A stretch of 64,000 nucleotides of DNA from assembly GCF_007786475.1 (NCBI RefSeq), contig NZ_VNJJ01000013.1, positions 1 to 64,000 of the forward strand, in the 5' to 3' direction. Position 1 is the first letter of the stretch; each line of letters starts with the position of its first letter. This DNA is from Cohnella terricola. Lineage in GTDB: Bacteria > Bacillota > Bacilli > Paenibacillales > Paenibacillaceae. Positions 25,203-36,513 of the stretch are shown here, piece by piece. A program made the position numbers and the translations under genes. Below the pieces are notes generated by a model. That model saw nothing but the letters and a program-made list of their open reading frames with translations, was not told the DNA's origin and searched no databases.

Positions 25203-26765
25203 TTACTCTCCTTTCCTAATCGCAAACGCAACACCGTAACCTAATTCAGTGAATTCATATCCAACTAAAAAAGGATGCTGGGCTATTGCTCTTCTCCAAA
25301 CATCTATCAAATACGGATGTGCCGGGTGTGAAATATCATCGAATACCAATACCCCACCAGGCGCTAGGCGAGGAATAACATTACATAAATCATCGAACGC
25401 GCCGTCCTCCGAGTGATCGCCGTCCACAGTGATCATATCATAAGTAACTTCTGGATTGCGCGCTAAAAAATCTGGTACCGTTACGTGGCTATCCCCGTTA
25501 ATAAACTCCACGTTCCCTCGATGATTGTGTTTCTTTAACTCCGATTGCACAAAATCAGGGCCCGGATTATCCATGCCGGCATAATTGGATATCCACATAT
25601 CGAATGCTGTGATATTCACGTCAGGGCATCCTCGAACAACCGTGCATACCGATCTGCCCCGACGTACACCGATTTCTAAATAGTTTTTTGGCTGAAGTAC
25701 CTTGGATGCTCCGTATAATACATTAACGATATCCATATACTCCCAACTGTCACCGAACCGCTTAATACTTTCTCTATAGAAGGCATCCAAGTACTCAACA
25801 TAATCATCACTTGCAAGCAAATGATGAAAATTCAGAACTTCAAACCAATTTTGCAATGAGGTACAAATATTCGCCATTGTCTTTGGATTCAGTATTACGG
25901 ACCCATAGTAATTTTGTTTATATTCAAATAAATTATTATTCATAGTTTTTCCCGTCACACTAAGATTCTCCTTTACAGCGATAAAGGAATATAAATCGTA
26001 TCCGTGAGTTCGGGCTTTAGCGGACTCAGAATCGAAATATTTTCCTTCTTCATATGGGCTTGGATACGTATTTATTGGAGAGGAGTATGGATGATCTATT
26101 CGTTTTAATGCTAAGCCTGAACTCTTAAAAGCAAATATATACTCATCTAGATAATAGCAGCCTTCGTCCTTAGTAATGGGATAGAACGGATGTGTATCAA
26201 AGAAGTGTTCCCTTTGCTCTTCATTCCATATCACCACATCTCGCAGACAGCAAATGATACCTCCCGGCTTCAAAATCCTTTTCAAATCTGTCAGAAAGGA
26301 CTGCAAATCCTTAATATGATGAAGAACTTCTCTCATCCAAATAATATCAAAGCTTTCATCCTCGAACTCCAGCTTCTCCCCTTGAGAATGCTTTAAGGTA
26401 AAATGTACTCCGTCTAAACCAATGATTTTAGATGCGGCATTAATTCCTGCTATCTCTCCAAGAGATGAATCAATGCCTACTACAGTGTATCCAGCCCTAG
26501 CTAACGAGTAGGACGCTACGCCATTTCCGCATCCGAAATCTAATACGCGAGTATTTATATTCGCAGGTTTACCCAACGAATCAAATTGAGCAAGTGCGCT
26601 TGCAAATTCTTCACTCTCATAGAAGCGGTGTGCATTTTCACTAAAGTTAGGAGTTTTATAACATAAGAATACAAGCTCTTTGAATTGCTCTGTTTCCCAT
26701 CCCCATTTATATGCAATATCATACAAATCTTCAGATGAATGTTCTGTATCTGGATAATTAATCAT
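25203..26765 (-). CDS. Two-domain methyltransferase, likely glycan-capping
   Basis: 520 residues with two SAM-binding units. The first (about 70-240) is a class I methyltransferase of the Methyltransf_11/25 type: VLDFGCGNGVASYSLA, VVGIDSS, FDIIWMREVLHHI, ILKPGGIICC. The second (about 365-520) resembles the Methyltransf_24/macrocin O-methyltransferase type: YLEIGVRRGRSVCTVV, ITAFDMW, MITVDGDHSEDGAFDDL, LAPGGVLVFDDIS. It lies 9 bp after wzt. In ABC-transporter-dependent glycans, terminal O-methylation often stops chain growth and is read by the Wzt C-terminal domain; Geobacillus S-layer glycans carry a 2-O-methyl-rhamnose cap. Capping is therefore the likely job, but the methylated position is unknown. 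Confidence 0.83.
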   Translation of the reverse strand: MINYPDTEHSSEDLYDIAYKWGWETEQFKELVFLCYKTPNFSENAHRFYESEEFASALAQFDSLGKPANINTRVLDFGCGNGVASYSLARAGYTVVGIDSSLGEIAGINAASKIIGLDGVHFTLKHSQGEKLEFEDESFDIIWMREVLHHIKDLQSFLTDLKRILKPGGIICCLRDVVIWNEEQREHFFDTHPFYPITKDEGCYYLDEYIFAFKSSGLALKRIDHPYSSPINTYPSPYEEGKYFDSESAKARTHGYDLYSFIAVKENLSVTGKTMNNNLFEYKQNYYGSVILNPKTMANICTSLQNWFEVLNFHHLLASDDYVEYLDAFYRESIKRFGDSWEYMDIVNVLYGASKVLQPKNYLEIGVRRGRSVCTVVRGCPDVNITAFDMWISNYAGMDNPGPDFVQSELKKHNHRGNVEFINGDSHVTVPDFLARNPEVTYDMITVDGDHSEDGAFDDLCNVIPRLAPGGVLVFDDISHPAHPYLIDVWRRAIAQHPFLVGYEFTELGYGVAFAIRKGE

Positions 26766-26774
26766 ATTGCACCT

Positions 26775-28073
26775 CTAATCCTTAGTGTTGTATACCTTCG
26801 AATCCGATTTTAATTGAAAATTCGTTTTCATATAAGCAACTCCGTGAAAAGTACGCCATTCCGGCTTAACGATCTCCAGCGTTAGACAGCCTTCAATCCA
26901 AGTATAAATTTCATTTCCAACTTCTGTTTGGCAATCGCTTGCACCGATCGCTAAAGTATACAGGCCTTGATAGAGACTCATTTCGATCTCGAAGATGGCT
27001 TGAAACACTTCTCCCTGCTTTGCCGAAATTTTCCGTTTAGTGACCATATATGAATTCTGCCCAAAGACAACGGTATTGAATCGGTCCGTGAACTGATAAG
27101 CAAATGTTAGGTCAGCCACATCCTCTTTCGACTCGGCATAAATAACTAATTTCATCATCTCTCCGGTTTGCGCACTGGTTGTCATTTTTCCGGAATGATC
27201 GAGTAAAGCTACGCCCAGAATCTCTACCTTTCCATTTCCTCTTTGCATACCTGCCGCACCCGATATATTTAAGGTTGCTTCTAATGGAACCGAAACTTCT
27301 TCTTGGCTGGATTCTAGTAAAGCAACGTCCGTATTGTCTTCTTGAATGTTATGCAATGTATAGTAAAGGTTAACCATCTCGACTGGATGGCCCTCCATAT
27401 AACTCTTTCCATCCTTCAACAAGATAACATTATCGCAAAACTGAAGAACAGTTTGCATATCATGAGTTACTAAGATGATGGATGTGCCATTATCCATTAA
27501 TGTATTAAGGAAATTAAAACATTTCTGCTGAAAAAAAATATCGCCAACAGATAACGCTTCATCAACAACATAGATATCTGGTTCTAAATTTGCGTACATT
27601 GAGAATGCAAGCCTCACGTACATCCCCGAAGAATAGTTTTTGACAGGCTGATGTATGAAATCCCCTAGTTCAGAGAACTCAACGATCGCATCGATTTTCC
27701 CGGTCAGATACTCGTTCGAAAACCCAAGTAGTTTCCCACTATTCATAATGTTGTCTATACCGGATAGTTCCGGATGGAAACCCGTACCAAGCTCCAGTAA
27801 TGATACCATCTTTCCATTTACACGGAACAATCCGCTTGACGGCCAAATGGCTCCGGATAATATTTTGAGGAGCGTGCTCTTACCTGCCCCGTTCACTCCG
27901 ATAATCCCTAAGCATTGTCCTTTTTTCAATTCAAAGCTTATATCTTTTAACGCCCAGAACTCATCATGACGCTTCAGTTTACCCAAAGAAGCCCATTCCA
28001 TCAACCGATGATATGGGCTTTTGTAGATTTTATAGCGTTTGGATAAATTCTTAACCTCAATTACGTTCTCCAT
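26775..28073 (-). CDS. wzt: Polysaccharide ABC exporter ATPase with a Wzt-type C-terminal domain
   Basis: 432 residues. Residues 1-240 are the nucleotide-binding domain: GVNGAGKSTLLKIL (Walker A), NYSSGMYVRLAFSM (signature), DIYVVDEALSVGD (Walker B) and the switch histidine in ILVTHDMQTV. Residues from about 270 to 425 form an extra beta-rich domain (GKVEILGVALLDHSG, FAYQFTDRFNTVVFGQNS) like Wzt-C, which in E. coli O8/O9a binds the capped end of the finished chain. The ATG shares one base with the wzm stop (TAATG). With Wzm it should export a complete lipid-linked glycan. The Wzt-C domain fits with the neighbouring methyltransferase. Confidence 0.93.
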   Translation of the reverse strand: MENVIEVKNLSKRYKIYKSPYHRLMEWASLGKLKRHDEFWALKDISFELKKGQCLGIIGVNGAGKSTLLKILSGAIWPSSGLFRVNGKMVSLLELGTGFHPELSGIDNIMNSGKLLGFSNEYLTGKIDAIVEFSELGDFIHQPVKNYSSGMYVRLAFSMYANLEPDIYVVDEALSVGDIFFQQKCFNFLNTLMDNGTSIILVTHDMQTVLQFCDNVILLKDGKSYMEGHPVEMVNLYYTLHNIQEDNTDVALLESSQEEVSVPLEATLNISGAAGMQRGNGKVEILGVALLDHSGKMTTSAQTGEMMKLVIYAESKEDVADLTFAYQFTDRFNTVVFGQNSYMVTKRKISAKQGEVFQAIFEIEMSLYQGLYTLAIGASDCQTEVGNEIYTWIEGCLTLEIVKPEWRTFHGVAYMKTNFQLKSDSKVYNTKD

Positions 28074-28858
28074 TACAATACATCCCTTATCTCACTTCTT
28101 AATTTCTTTAATACCAAACTCCCTGTAACTAAAGAGATTATAGTCACGCTCGCCATGACAATCCAATGCATGAGTGAGGGTAATTCCGAGAATACAATGA
28201 TTTTATGGAGAGAATCAATGAACCAGAATGCAGGATTATATAGAAAGATATCTTGTAAATAATCAGGAACGATCTCTTTCAAATAAACGATTGGTGTCAT
28301 CCACATCCAGATTTGAATCAATGTTCCTAGAAATTGCCCTACATCCCTAAAGAATACATTGATGACGCCAAAGGTCAATGCAATGCCGAATCCAAACAAC
28401 TGAAATAACATCAGCAGAGGAACCATTAGTAACCACATTGACGTTATCATGCCGCCATTGATCAATACTACTATTAATAACAGGATCATAGATACGCTGA
28501 GCAATAGGAATGAAGACAAGACTACTTGCGCAATGAAAATATGCTCAGGAACAGGCAATTTCTTGAGATAAGTAGCGTTGACGACTAATGCGTTTGTTCC
28601 ACGCAGAACCGTATCTGTGAATGCCCCCCAAGGTAGAATCCCTGCGCATAAATAGGTTGCGAATGCACTAGCCGAATCAATTCCGGGGAGCCTGGCAACC
28701 ATTATCTCCGAGAATATAAAAGTAAAAATAAGGATCTGAAATAGCGGCTGTATGATATTCCAAAGCACGCCTAGCAAGGACCCCGCATATCTATTTCGCA
28801 AATCTGCTATTGCATTCTCATAGATATATGTGCGATAGACCCATAGTTCTCGCAACAT
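28073..28858 (-). CDS. wzm: Polysaccharide ABC exporter permease
   Basis: A 261-residue ABC-2 type permease with six predicted membrane helices and family motifs RYAGSLLGVLWNIIQPL and INVFFRDVGQFLGTLIQIWMW. It pairs with the ATPase directly downstream. This type exports full-length polymers, so no Wzx flippase or Wzy polymerase of the classical kind is required for the main chain. Confidence 0.94.
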   Translation of the reverse strand: MLRELWVYRTYIYENAIADLRNRYAGSLLGVLWNIIQPLFQILIFTFIFSEIMVARLPGIDSASAFATYLCAGILPWGAFTDTVLRGTNALVVNATYLKKLPVPEHIFIAQVVLSSFLLLSVSMILLLIVVLINGGMITSMWLLMVPLLMLFQLFGFGIALTFGVINVFFRDVGQFLGTLIQIWMWMTPIVYLKEIVPDYLQDIFLYNPAFWFIDSLHKIIVFSELPSLMHWIVMASVTIISLVTGSLVLKKLRSEIRDVL

Positions 28859-28869
28859 CTGATACTCAC

Positions 28870-30733
<1,864 letters not shown>

Positions 30734-30744
30734 AATGACCACAC

Positions 30745-31749
<1,005 letters not shown>

Positions 31750-32826
31750 TTATAGGTATTGTTCCATCTTCTGCACTCGCAGTTCTTTCAACAATAGCTT
31801 CATTTCTTGAGCCTTTTCTTTAGAACATATCAAAGTCACATCATCGGTGTCGACTACAATCAGATCCTCGATCCCCAATGTAGCCACCAACTTGCCGTTA
31901 TTGCTTTCAATGATGCATCTTTTTGTATCGATATTTAAAATATTCCCTTTTATTACATTCCCAAAGTCGTCGCGTTCGTTAATACGATCTAACGCCGTCC
32001 AACTGCCAACATCATCCCATCCGAATTTGCAAGGAATGACAAAAATGTTATCGGCCTTCTCCATGATCCCATAATCAATGGATTCTTCGGGCATTTTCGC
32101 AAAATCAAGATGAATGGCTTCTTGGGCGGCTCCTGCTTTGATCTTATGTTGGATCTCCATCATTATCTCATAGATTGCCGGCATAAACTTCTTGAAGCAC
32201 TCAAGGATCGTCGATGACTTCCAGATAAACATGCCGCTATTCCAATAATAATTACCGGAAGTGACGTAGCTTTCCGCCGTAATCGAATCCGGCTTCTCGA
32301 CAAAACGCCTAACGCGGTGAACTTCCAGATTATTTAATGTTGAGATTTCATTGGCGCTCTCAATATAGCCATAGCCAGTTTCGGGATACGTAGGCGTAAT
32401 CCCTAGAGTTACGATATTCTCTCCTGATTCGGCGACCTCGCTAGCCGTCTTCAAAATATCGACAAACTCGCCTTCGTTCTTAATAATATGATCGGACGGC
32501 AGGACGATGATGGTACTATCCGGATATCGCTCTTCGATATAGAGTGATGACAAAGCTATACTAGGCGCAGTATTCCTGCCGGACGGCTCGATGATTAAAT
32601 TCTCTATCGGCAGATGCGGAATCTGTGCACTGATTAACTCCGCATACAACTCATTCGTAACGATAAAAATCTGTTCAATCTGCATTAGCCTCTCAAGCCT
32701 TGCAACAGCCTGTTGAATCATAGACTTATTCCCGGATATATTTAGAAACTGTTTGGGAAGATTGGTTCTGCTCTTCGGCCAGAATCTCTCGCCTTTTCCA
32801 CCTGCCATAATCAGACTAGTTATCAT
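31750..32826 (-). CDS. manC: Mannose-1-phosphate guanylyltransferase (short form)
   Basis: About 358 residues. IMAGGKGERFWPKSR is the nucleotide-binding signature; FVEKPD and the WNSGMFIW segment also fit. It lacks the C-terminal phosphomannose isomerase half of bifunctional ManC, so mannose-1-phosphate must come from elsewhere; no phosphomannose isomerase is seen in the window. The ATG at 32,826 is eight bases after GGAGG, and the gene overlaps the preceding glycosyltransferase by 11 bp. Confidence 0.95.
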   Translation of the reverse strand: MITSLIMAGGKGERFWPKSRTNLPKQFLNISGNKSMIQQAVARLERLMQIEQIFIVTNELYAELISAQIPHLPIENLIIEPSGRNTAPSIALSSLYIEERYPDSTIIVLPSDHIIKNEGEFVDILKTASEVAESGENIVTLGITPTYPETGYGYIESANEISTLNNLEVHRVRRFVEKPDSITAESYVTSGNYYWNSGMFIWKSSTILECFKKFMPAIYEIMMEIQHKIKAGAAQEAIHLDFAKMPEESIDYGIMEKADNIFVIPCKFGWDDVGSWTALDRINERDDFGNVIKGNILNIDTKRCIIESNNGKLVATLGIEDLIVVDTDDVTLICSKEKAQEMKLLLKELRVQKMEQYL

Positions 32827-34120
32827 TCGATTTGCCTCCAAAATGCCGTTGTATGTACTTTAATCTCCTTGTAATCAACTCTCCTACAGCTGCGGGTGAA
32901 AAGTCTCGCTTAATCGTTTTTTGCCCGTTCGCGGCAATCCGAGAATAATAAGTCGGATCCTCGACCAACTTCTTCATGTATTCGCCGGCATGAACAATGT
33001 CTGGGTCCGCCCATCTTTGATAGGCTTGATATGGGCCATAGTCCTGACCCAGTGGAACGAGTTCGTATCTAACAAGACAAGAGTTCTGATCGTTCATAAA
33101 ATCCACGTTCGACGACCAGTTCGTGCCGATGGCGGGTTTGCCCAAATACATGGCTTCTGCCAACCCTAATCCGAAGCCTTCGCTGCGATGCAAGGAAATA
33201 AAACTGTCCGTGCATTGAATGAGTGCATTCGTGTCGCTTCGACTTAGCGTCGTGTTAATCAGATGAATATTCTCATAGCCTTTTATGATTTCATTAATTT
33301 GCTTCATATTGCTTCGGTTGGAGCTTGCATGATTCACCTTCACGACTAAACCTACTGAACGATCGGTTGGCTTGAAAGCATGCTTGAAGGCATTAATCGC
33401 AGCCATTGGATTTTTCCGTTCTTGGAAGCTATTCATATCATACATGGTTAGAAATAGAAAGGTGTTCTCCGGTAAGCCATAGTATGACCTATTCCGCGGA
33501 GTCTCGATCTTGACTTCAATGCCATGAGGGATTCGTACGACAGGCACAGGACTCTTCATGGCTACCGAATTTGCGACGAAGGACGATGGTACCCATATCT
33601 CATCAACAAACTTGAAACCATCCAGCCAATCGTCCGGGAAATCTTCCAGCTCCCAATGCCAGAATCCTATATTATACCGATTTTCGAATAACTGTTGTCC
33701 AAAATAGGTATAGACTTCAAACATTTGCTCTGCGTTGAGATGAAATACATTTATATTGTATTCCGGGGCGTCGATTTCCTTATGCGTCCATGAGAGATCC
33801 GACATCTTTGACGAATTAGAACCAGTGAAATTAAGGATCCCATAATCAACCTGCGTAGTTGCTAAGCTTTTTGCCGCTATTCTGCAGGATTCGCCTATCC
33901 CCATCTCCGCGCGCGAATAGCCTACAAGGTTTACTCCCGTAATTCGATCTAATTTATCACGGTTACCGGCAAGAGCAACGCCTTCCAACTTTCGACTATA
34001 CCCCTGTTCAACTACTATTTTTTTCAATTTTTTTCTTGCGTTCTGGGGAATTACCAAAACCAGCATTTTCTTAAATGGCAAAGCTACTGTATAAATCATC
34101 CTGAAGAAAACCGATTTCAA
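32816..34120 (-). CDS. Family 4 glycosyltransferase
   Basis: 434 residues, GT-B fold. The N-terminal part has GVNLVGYSRAEMGIGESCR and NIGFWHWELEDFPDDW; the C-terminal half has MYDMNSFQERKNPMAAI and the donor-binding SLHRSEGFGLGLAEAMYLGKP (EGFGLGLAE, E-x7-E). Related proteins in S-layer and O-polysaccharide clusters transfer mannose or D-rhamnose from GDP sugars, which fits its place right before manC-gmd-rmd-fcl. The TTG start at 34,120 follows GGTGAG. An extended -10 promoter lies about 50 bases upstream, so this is likely the first gene of the long operon running down to about 11,807. Confidence 0.85.
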   Translation of the reverse strand: MKSVFFRMIYTVALPFKKMLVLVIPQNARKKLKKIVVEQGYSRKLEGVALAGNRDKLDRITGVNLVGYSRAEMGIGESCRIAAKSLATTQVDYGILNFTGSNSSKMSDLSWTHKEIDAPEYNINVFHLNAEQMFEVYTYFGQQLFENRYNIGFWHWELEDFPDDWLDGFKFVDEIWVPSSFVANSVAMKSPVPVVRIPHGIEVKIETPRNRSYYGLPENTFLFLTMYDMNSFQERKNPMAAINAFKHAFKPTDRSVGLVVKVNHASSNRSNMKQINEIIKGYENIHLINTTLSRSDTNALIQCTDSFISLHRSEGFGLGLAEAMYLGKPAIGTNWSSNVDFMNDQNSCLVRYELVPLGQDYGPYQAYQRWADPDIVHAGEYMKKLVEDPTYYSRIAANGQKTIKRDFSPAAVGELITRRLKYIQRHFGGKSNDN

Positions 34121-34174
34121 CTCTACTCACCGCCAAGGCCGCAAAAAACGACATTTTACTCTATCATTTACATC

Positions 34175-34183
34175 AGTATAACA
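34175..34183 (-). promoter_or_regulatory. Extended -10 promoter of the main glycan operon
   Basis: TGTTATACT on the minus strand is a good extended -10 (TGnTATAcT). No strong -35 is seen, which is normal for this type. The leader would be about 50 bases. Bases 34,200-34,275 hold nothing I recognise. Confidence 0.5.
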
Positions 34184-34275
34184 CATAGGGAATATTCTTT
34201 GCCTAAATTCAAGCCATTTCGGGGCCTGTTATTTACAATATTAGGAAATACAATCGTGCTCATTATCTTTTTTCT

Positions 34276-36501
34276 TTATCCTTGACTCACTTTTTCGGCA
34301 GCCAATCTCACAGCCTCGGTGACCTTAAAACCTTTTAACAGAATAATCGTGTCAGGGAGATCGTCAACCATTTTTTGATGTCTCTCCATTTCCAGATAGA
34401 GGTCTTTTATTTGCTGTGCCACTTCGTTGCTTTCATTCGTTCCAGAAGCAAACGATTGCCATTTGTTGATCAAATCATTGGCAGCTAAATCGTACAATGA
34501 TTCGTCGAATGGATAACGGTCTACCGCTTGCAAGATGATCTCAATGGCCTTGTTCTGCTCACCCATTCCTAAAGCGATTAGTCGATTGAATTCAACCGCT
34601 TCCCGATTACGAGGCTCGAACTTATTAAGCTTGCTTGCATACTCGTTCGCTTTCTCCAAGAATTGCGTATCCTGCGTTTGTTGAAATCCCTGGTAATACA
34701 GCGAAACGGCTTGCAATAATAGCACAGGGTGTTTCGGTGAATTCCGCAGTCCTTGGTCCAACTTATTCGCAATCCGGGTAAATTCCACATTGCCGCGAAT
34801 GTCAGCTTGTACTTGTTTAAATTTGTCAAGCGCAACCAGTTGCCTGCTAGTTGGAATGACAATAATCAGAACGAGAGCGATCACCGCGACGGAAACCGCC
34901 CATTTTAGTTTTTGCTGCCCCTTCTTACCTAAGATCAGCTTCAATTGTTGCCGCTGCGTTCCGGCCATTATTCCTAAGCATAAAAATACGATCAACGTGT
35001 AGAACAAATAGCTCATCTCAAAATCAATCAAGGAGTGGAGAAGAATCGTAATCGGTACAATAAAATAGAAGATCATTCTATTACGGTCTTCCTCGCTCGC
35101 CTTCTGATAGAATCTGATAAAAGCGAACACTACGGAAACGATTAGGCCAAGATATACAATAACGCCCAACAAACCAATCTCTATCAATAATTGCATGAGA
35201 TAGCCGTGTGTTTGCGAACTCAGATAGGAATATGATTGATGCTGCTCGTAGAAAGCCTCCCAGGCGCCTCCTCCGTGTCCGATAATCGGACTGCTTCTCC
35301 AGATGTCGAACGCATCCTTGTACATGGTAAGGCGTTCGTATACGGAGTGGGTTTGAAGATTAATGTTCCCTAGGCGACTGCGAATGACATCCGGCAACAT
35401 TTTCGCCACCGCATCGCTCGTGATGACTAACGCGCCCAAGATAAACATAATCACAAGTACGATGGGTACCAGCTTGTTCGCCCATTTGACGTTAAGTTTG
35501 GCCGATACGTTCTCGATCCAAGGTTCTACATATTTGGCTATGAAATGTACGAAAATCGCCATGATAATCGAGATTCCGACAAGCAAAGCCCATGAAGAGA
35601 TGGAGGGTGAGGAGAACATCGATTGCGTCTCGATTGGGGATTGCGCCCCGAACGCTTGTTGAATACGATCAAAAACTTTTGTCCCCGCATTCTCCAAGTG
35701 TGAATATATGGCCAGCGAGAGCCCCATTCCGATGGCAGAATACAAAATGATCATGATCTGTTGTTTAAACCTGAACATCATCAATATTACGATCGCGATA
35801 ACCGGAAGAATAATCAAGGCACCGCGTGATAAGGTTAACAGGAACGAGACGCATACCGGAACCAACATGAAACCGTGCCACAGCCGAGCCCATTTGTTTT
35901 TCGTTCGGTTGATCTCAACCAGGATCGCCAACCACAGAGTCAACAAGAGCACCGCATATGCATTCGGGTATTGAAAGATAGACGTAATCCGTATGCCTTC
36001 ATAATATGCCAGCGAATCCAATAAATAGGCATTACCCAACAGATTAAGAAAACCATAAAACACAATGATATATCCAAAGGCTAAATATACTTTCGGAAAT
36101 GCATTCACAATTCGATCATGTTGCGTTATGAATGTACCTGCTGCAAAAAATAAAGCTATCATCAGGCTGGTCCAGATGCCATATTTCGACATGATCGCGG
36201 ACTCGGAATTAAAGCTGCTAATGATCTGCATCAGGCAAAATAGAAATCCCACAGCCGCATATATCATCCTGCGTTCAAAGGTCAATCGATTTTGATAAAC
36301 CTGAATCCCTACCCAGATGACAACCAAAGCACTGATAAACAATGCATATAGGATGGGACGTTCGTAGACTAATATTACATTACTTACGTGCAAACTAAGT
36401 CCTTCGAAGATCGCGTTCGTGCTCAGACTTAACAGCAGTAAAATTGCAATCCAGCCCCATGCCATCCATTCCATTGCATTTATCGTATTATGCTTCTTCA
36501 A
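34276..36501 (-). CDS. O-antigen-ligase family protein with a C-terminal helical domain; candidate S-layer oligosaccharyltransferase
   Basis: 741 residues. About twelve membrane helices lead to a large extracytoplasmic loop with GHGGGAWEAFYEQHQ and SSQTHGYLMQLLIEIGLLG (the Wzy_C/ligase signature histidine), then two more helices, and a soluble helical, TPR-like tail from about residue 590 (LDKFKQVQADIRG onward). WaaL-like proteins of this plan (WsaB in Geobacillus, WsfB in P. alvei) are considered to transfer the finished glycan from its lipid carrier to S-layer protein. It directly follows the initiating transferase (12-bp gap) and is the enzyme nearest the S-layer genes. The TTG start is eight bases after GAGGAG. 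A polymerase role is the main alternative. Confidence 0.85.
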   Translation of the reverse strand: MKKHNTINAMEWMAWGWIAILLLLSLSTNAIFEGLSLHVSNVILVYERPILYALFISALVVIWVGIQVYQNRLTFERRMIYAAVGFLFCLMQIISSFNSESAIMSKYGIWTSLMIALFFAAGTFITQHDRIVNAFPKVYLAFGYIIVFYGFLNLLGNAYLLDSLAYYEGIRITSIFQYPNAYAVLLLTLWLAILVEINRTKNKWARLWHGFMLVPVCVSFLLTLSRGALIILPVIAIVILMMFRFKQQIMIILYSAIGMGLSLAIYSHLENAGTKVFDRIQQAFGAQSPIETQSMFSSPSISSWALLVGISIIMAIFVHFIAKYVEPWIENVSAKLNVKWANKLVPIVLVIMFILGALVITSDAVAKMLPDVIRSRLGNINLQTHSVYERLTMYKDAFDIWRSSPIIGHGGGAWEAFYEQHQSYSYLSSQTHGYLMQLLIEIGLLGVIVYLGLIVSVVFAFIRFYQKASEEDRNRMIFYFIVPITILLHSLIDFEMSYLFYTLIVFLCLGIMAGTQRQQLKLILGKKGQQKLKWAVSVAVIALVLIIVIPTSRQLVALDKFKQVQADIRGNVEFTRIANKLDQGLRNSPKHPVLLLQAVSLYYQGFQQTQDTQFLEKANEYASKLNKFEPRNREAVEFNRLIALGMGEQNKAIEIILQAVDRYPFDESLYDLAANDLINKWQSFASGTNESNEVAQQIKDLYLEMERHQKMVDDLPDTIILLKGFKVTEAVRLAAEKVSQG

Positions 36502-36513
36502 CGGTTACACTCC

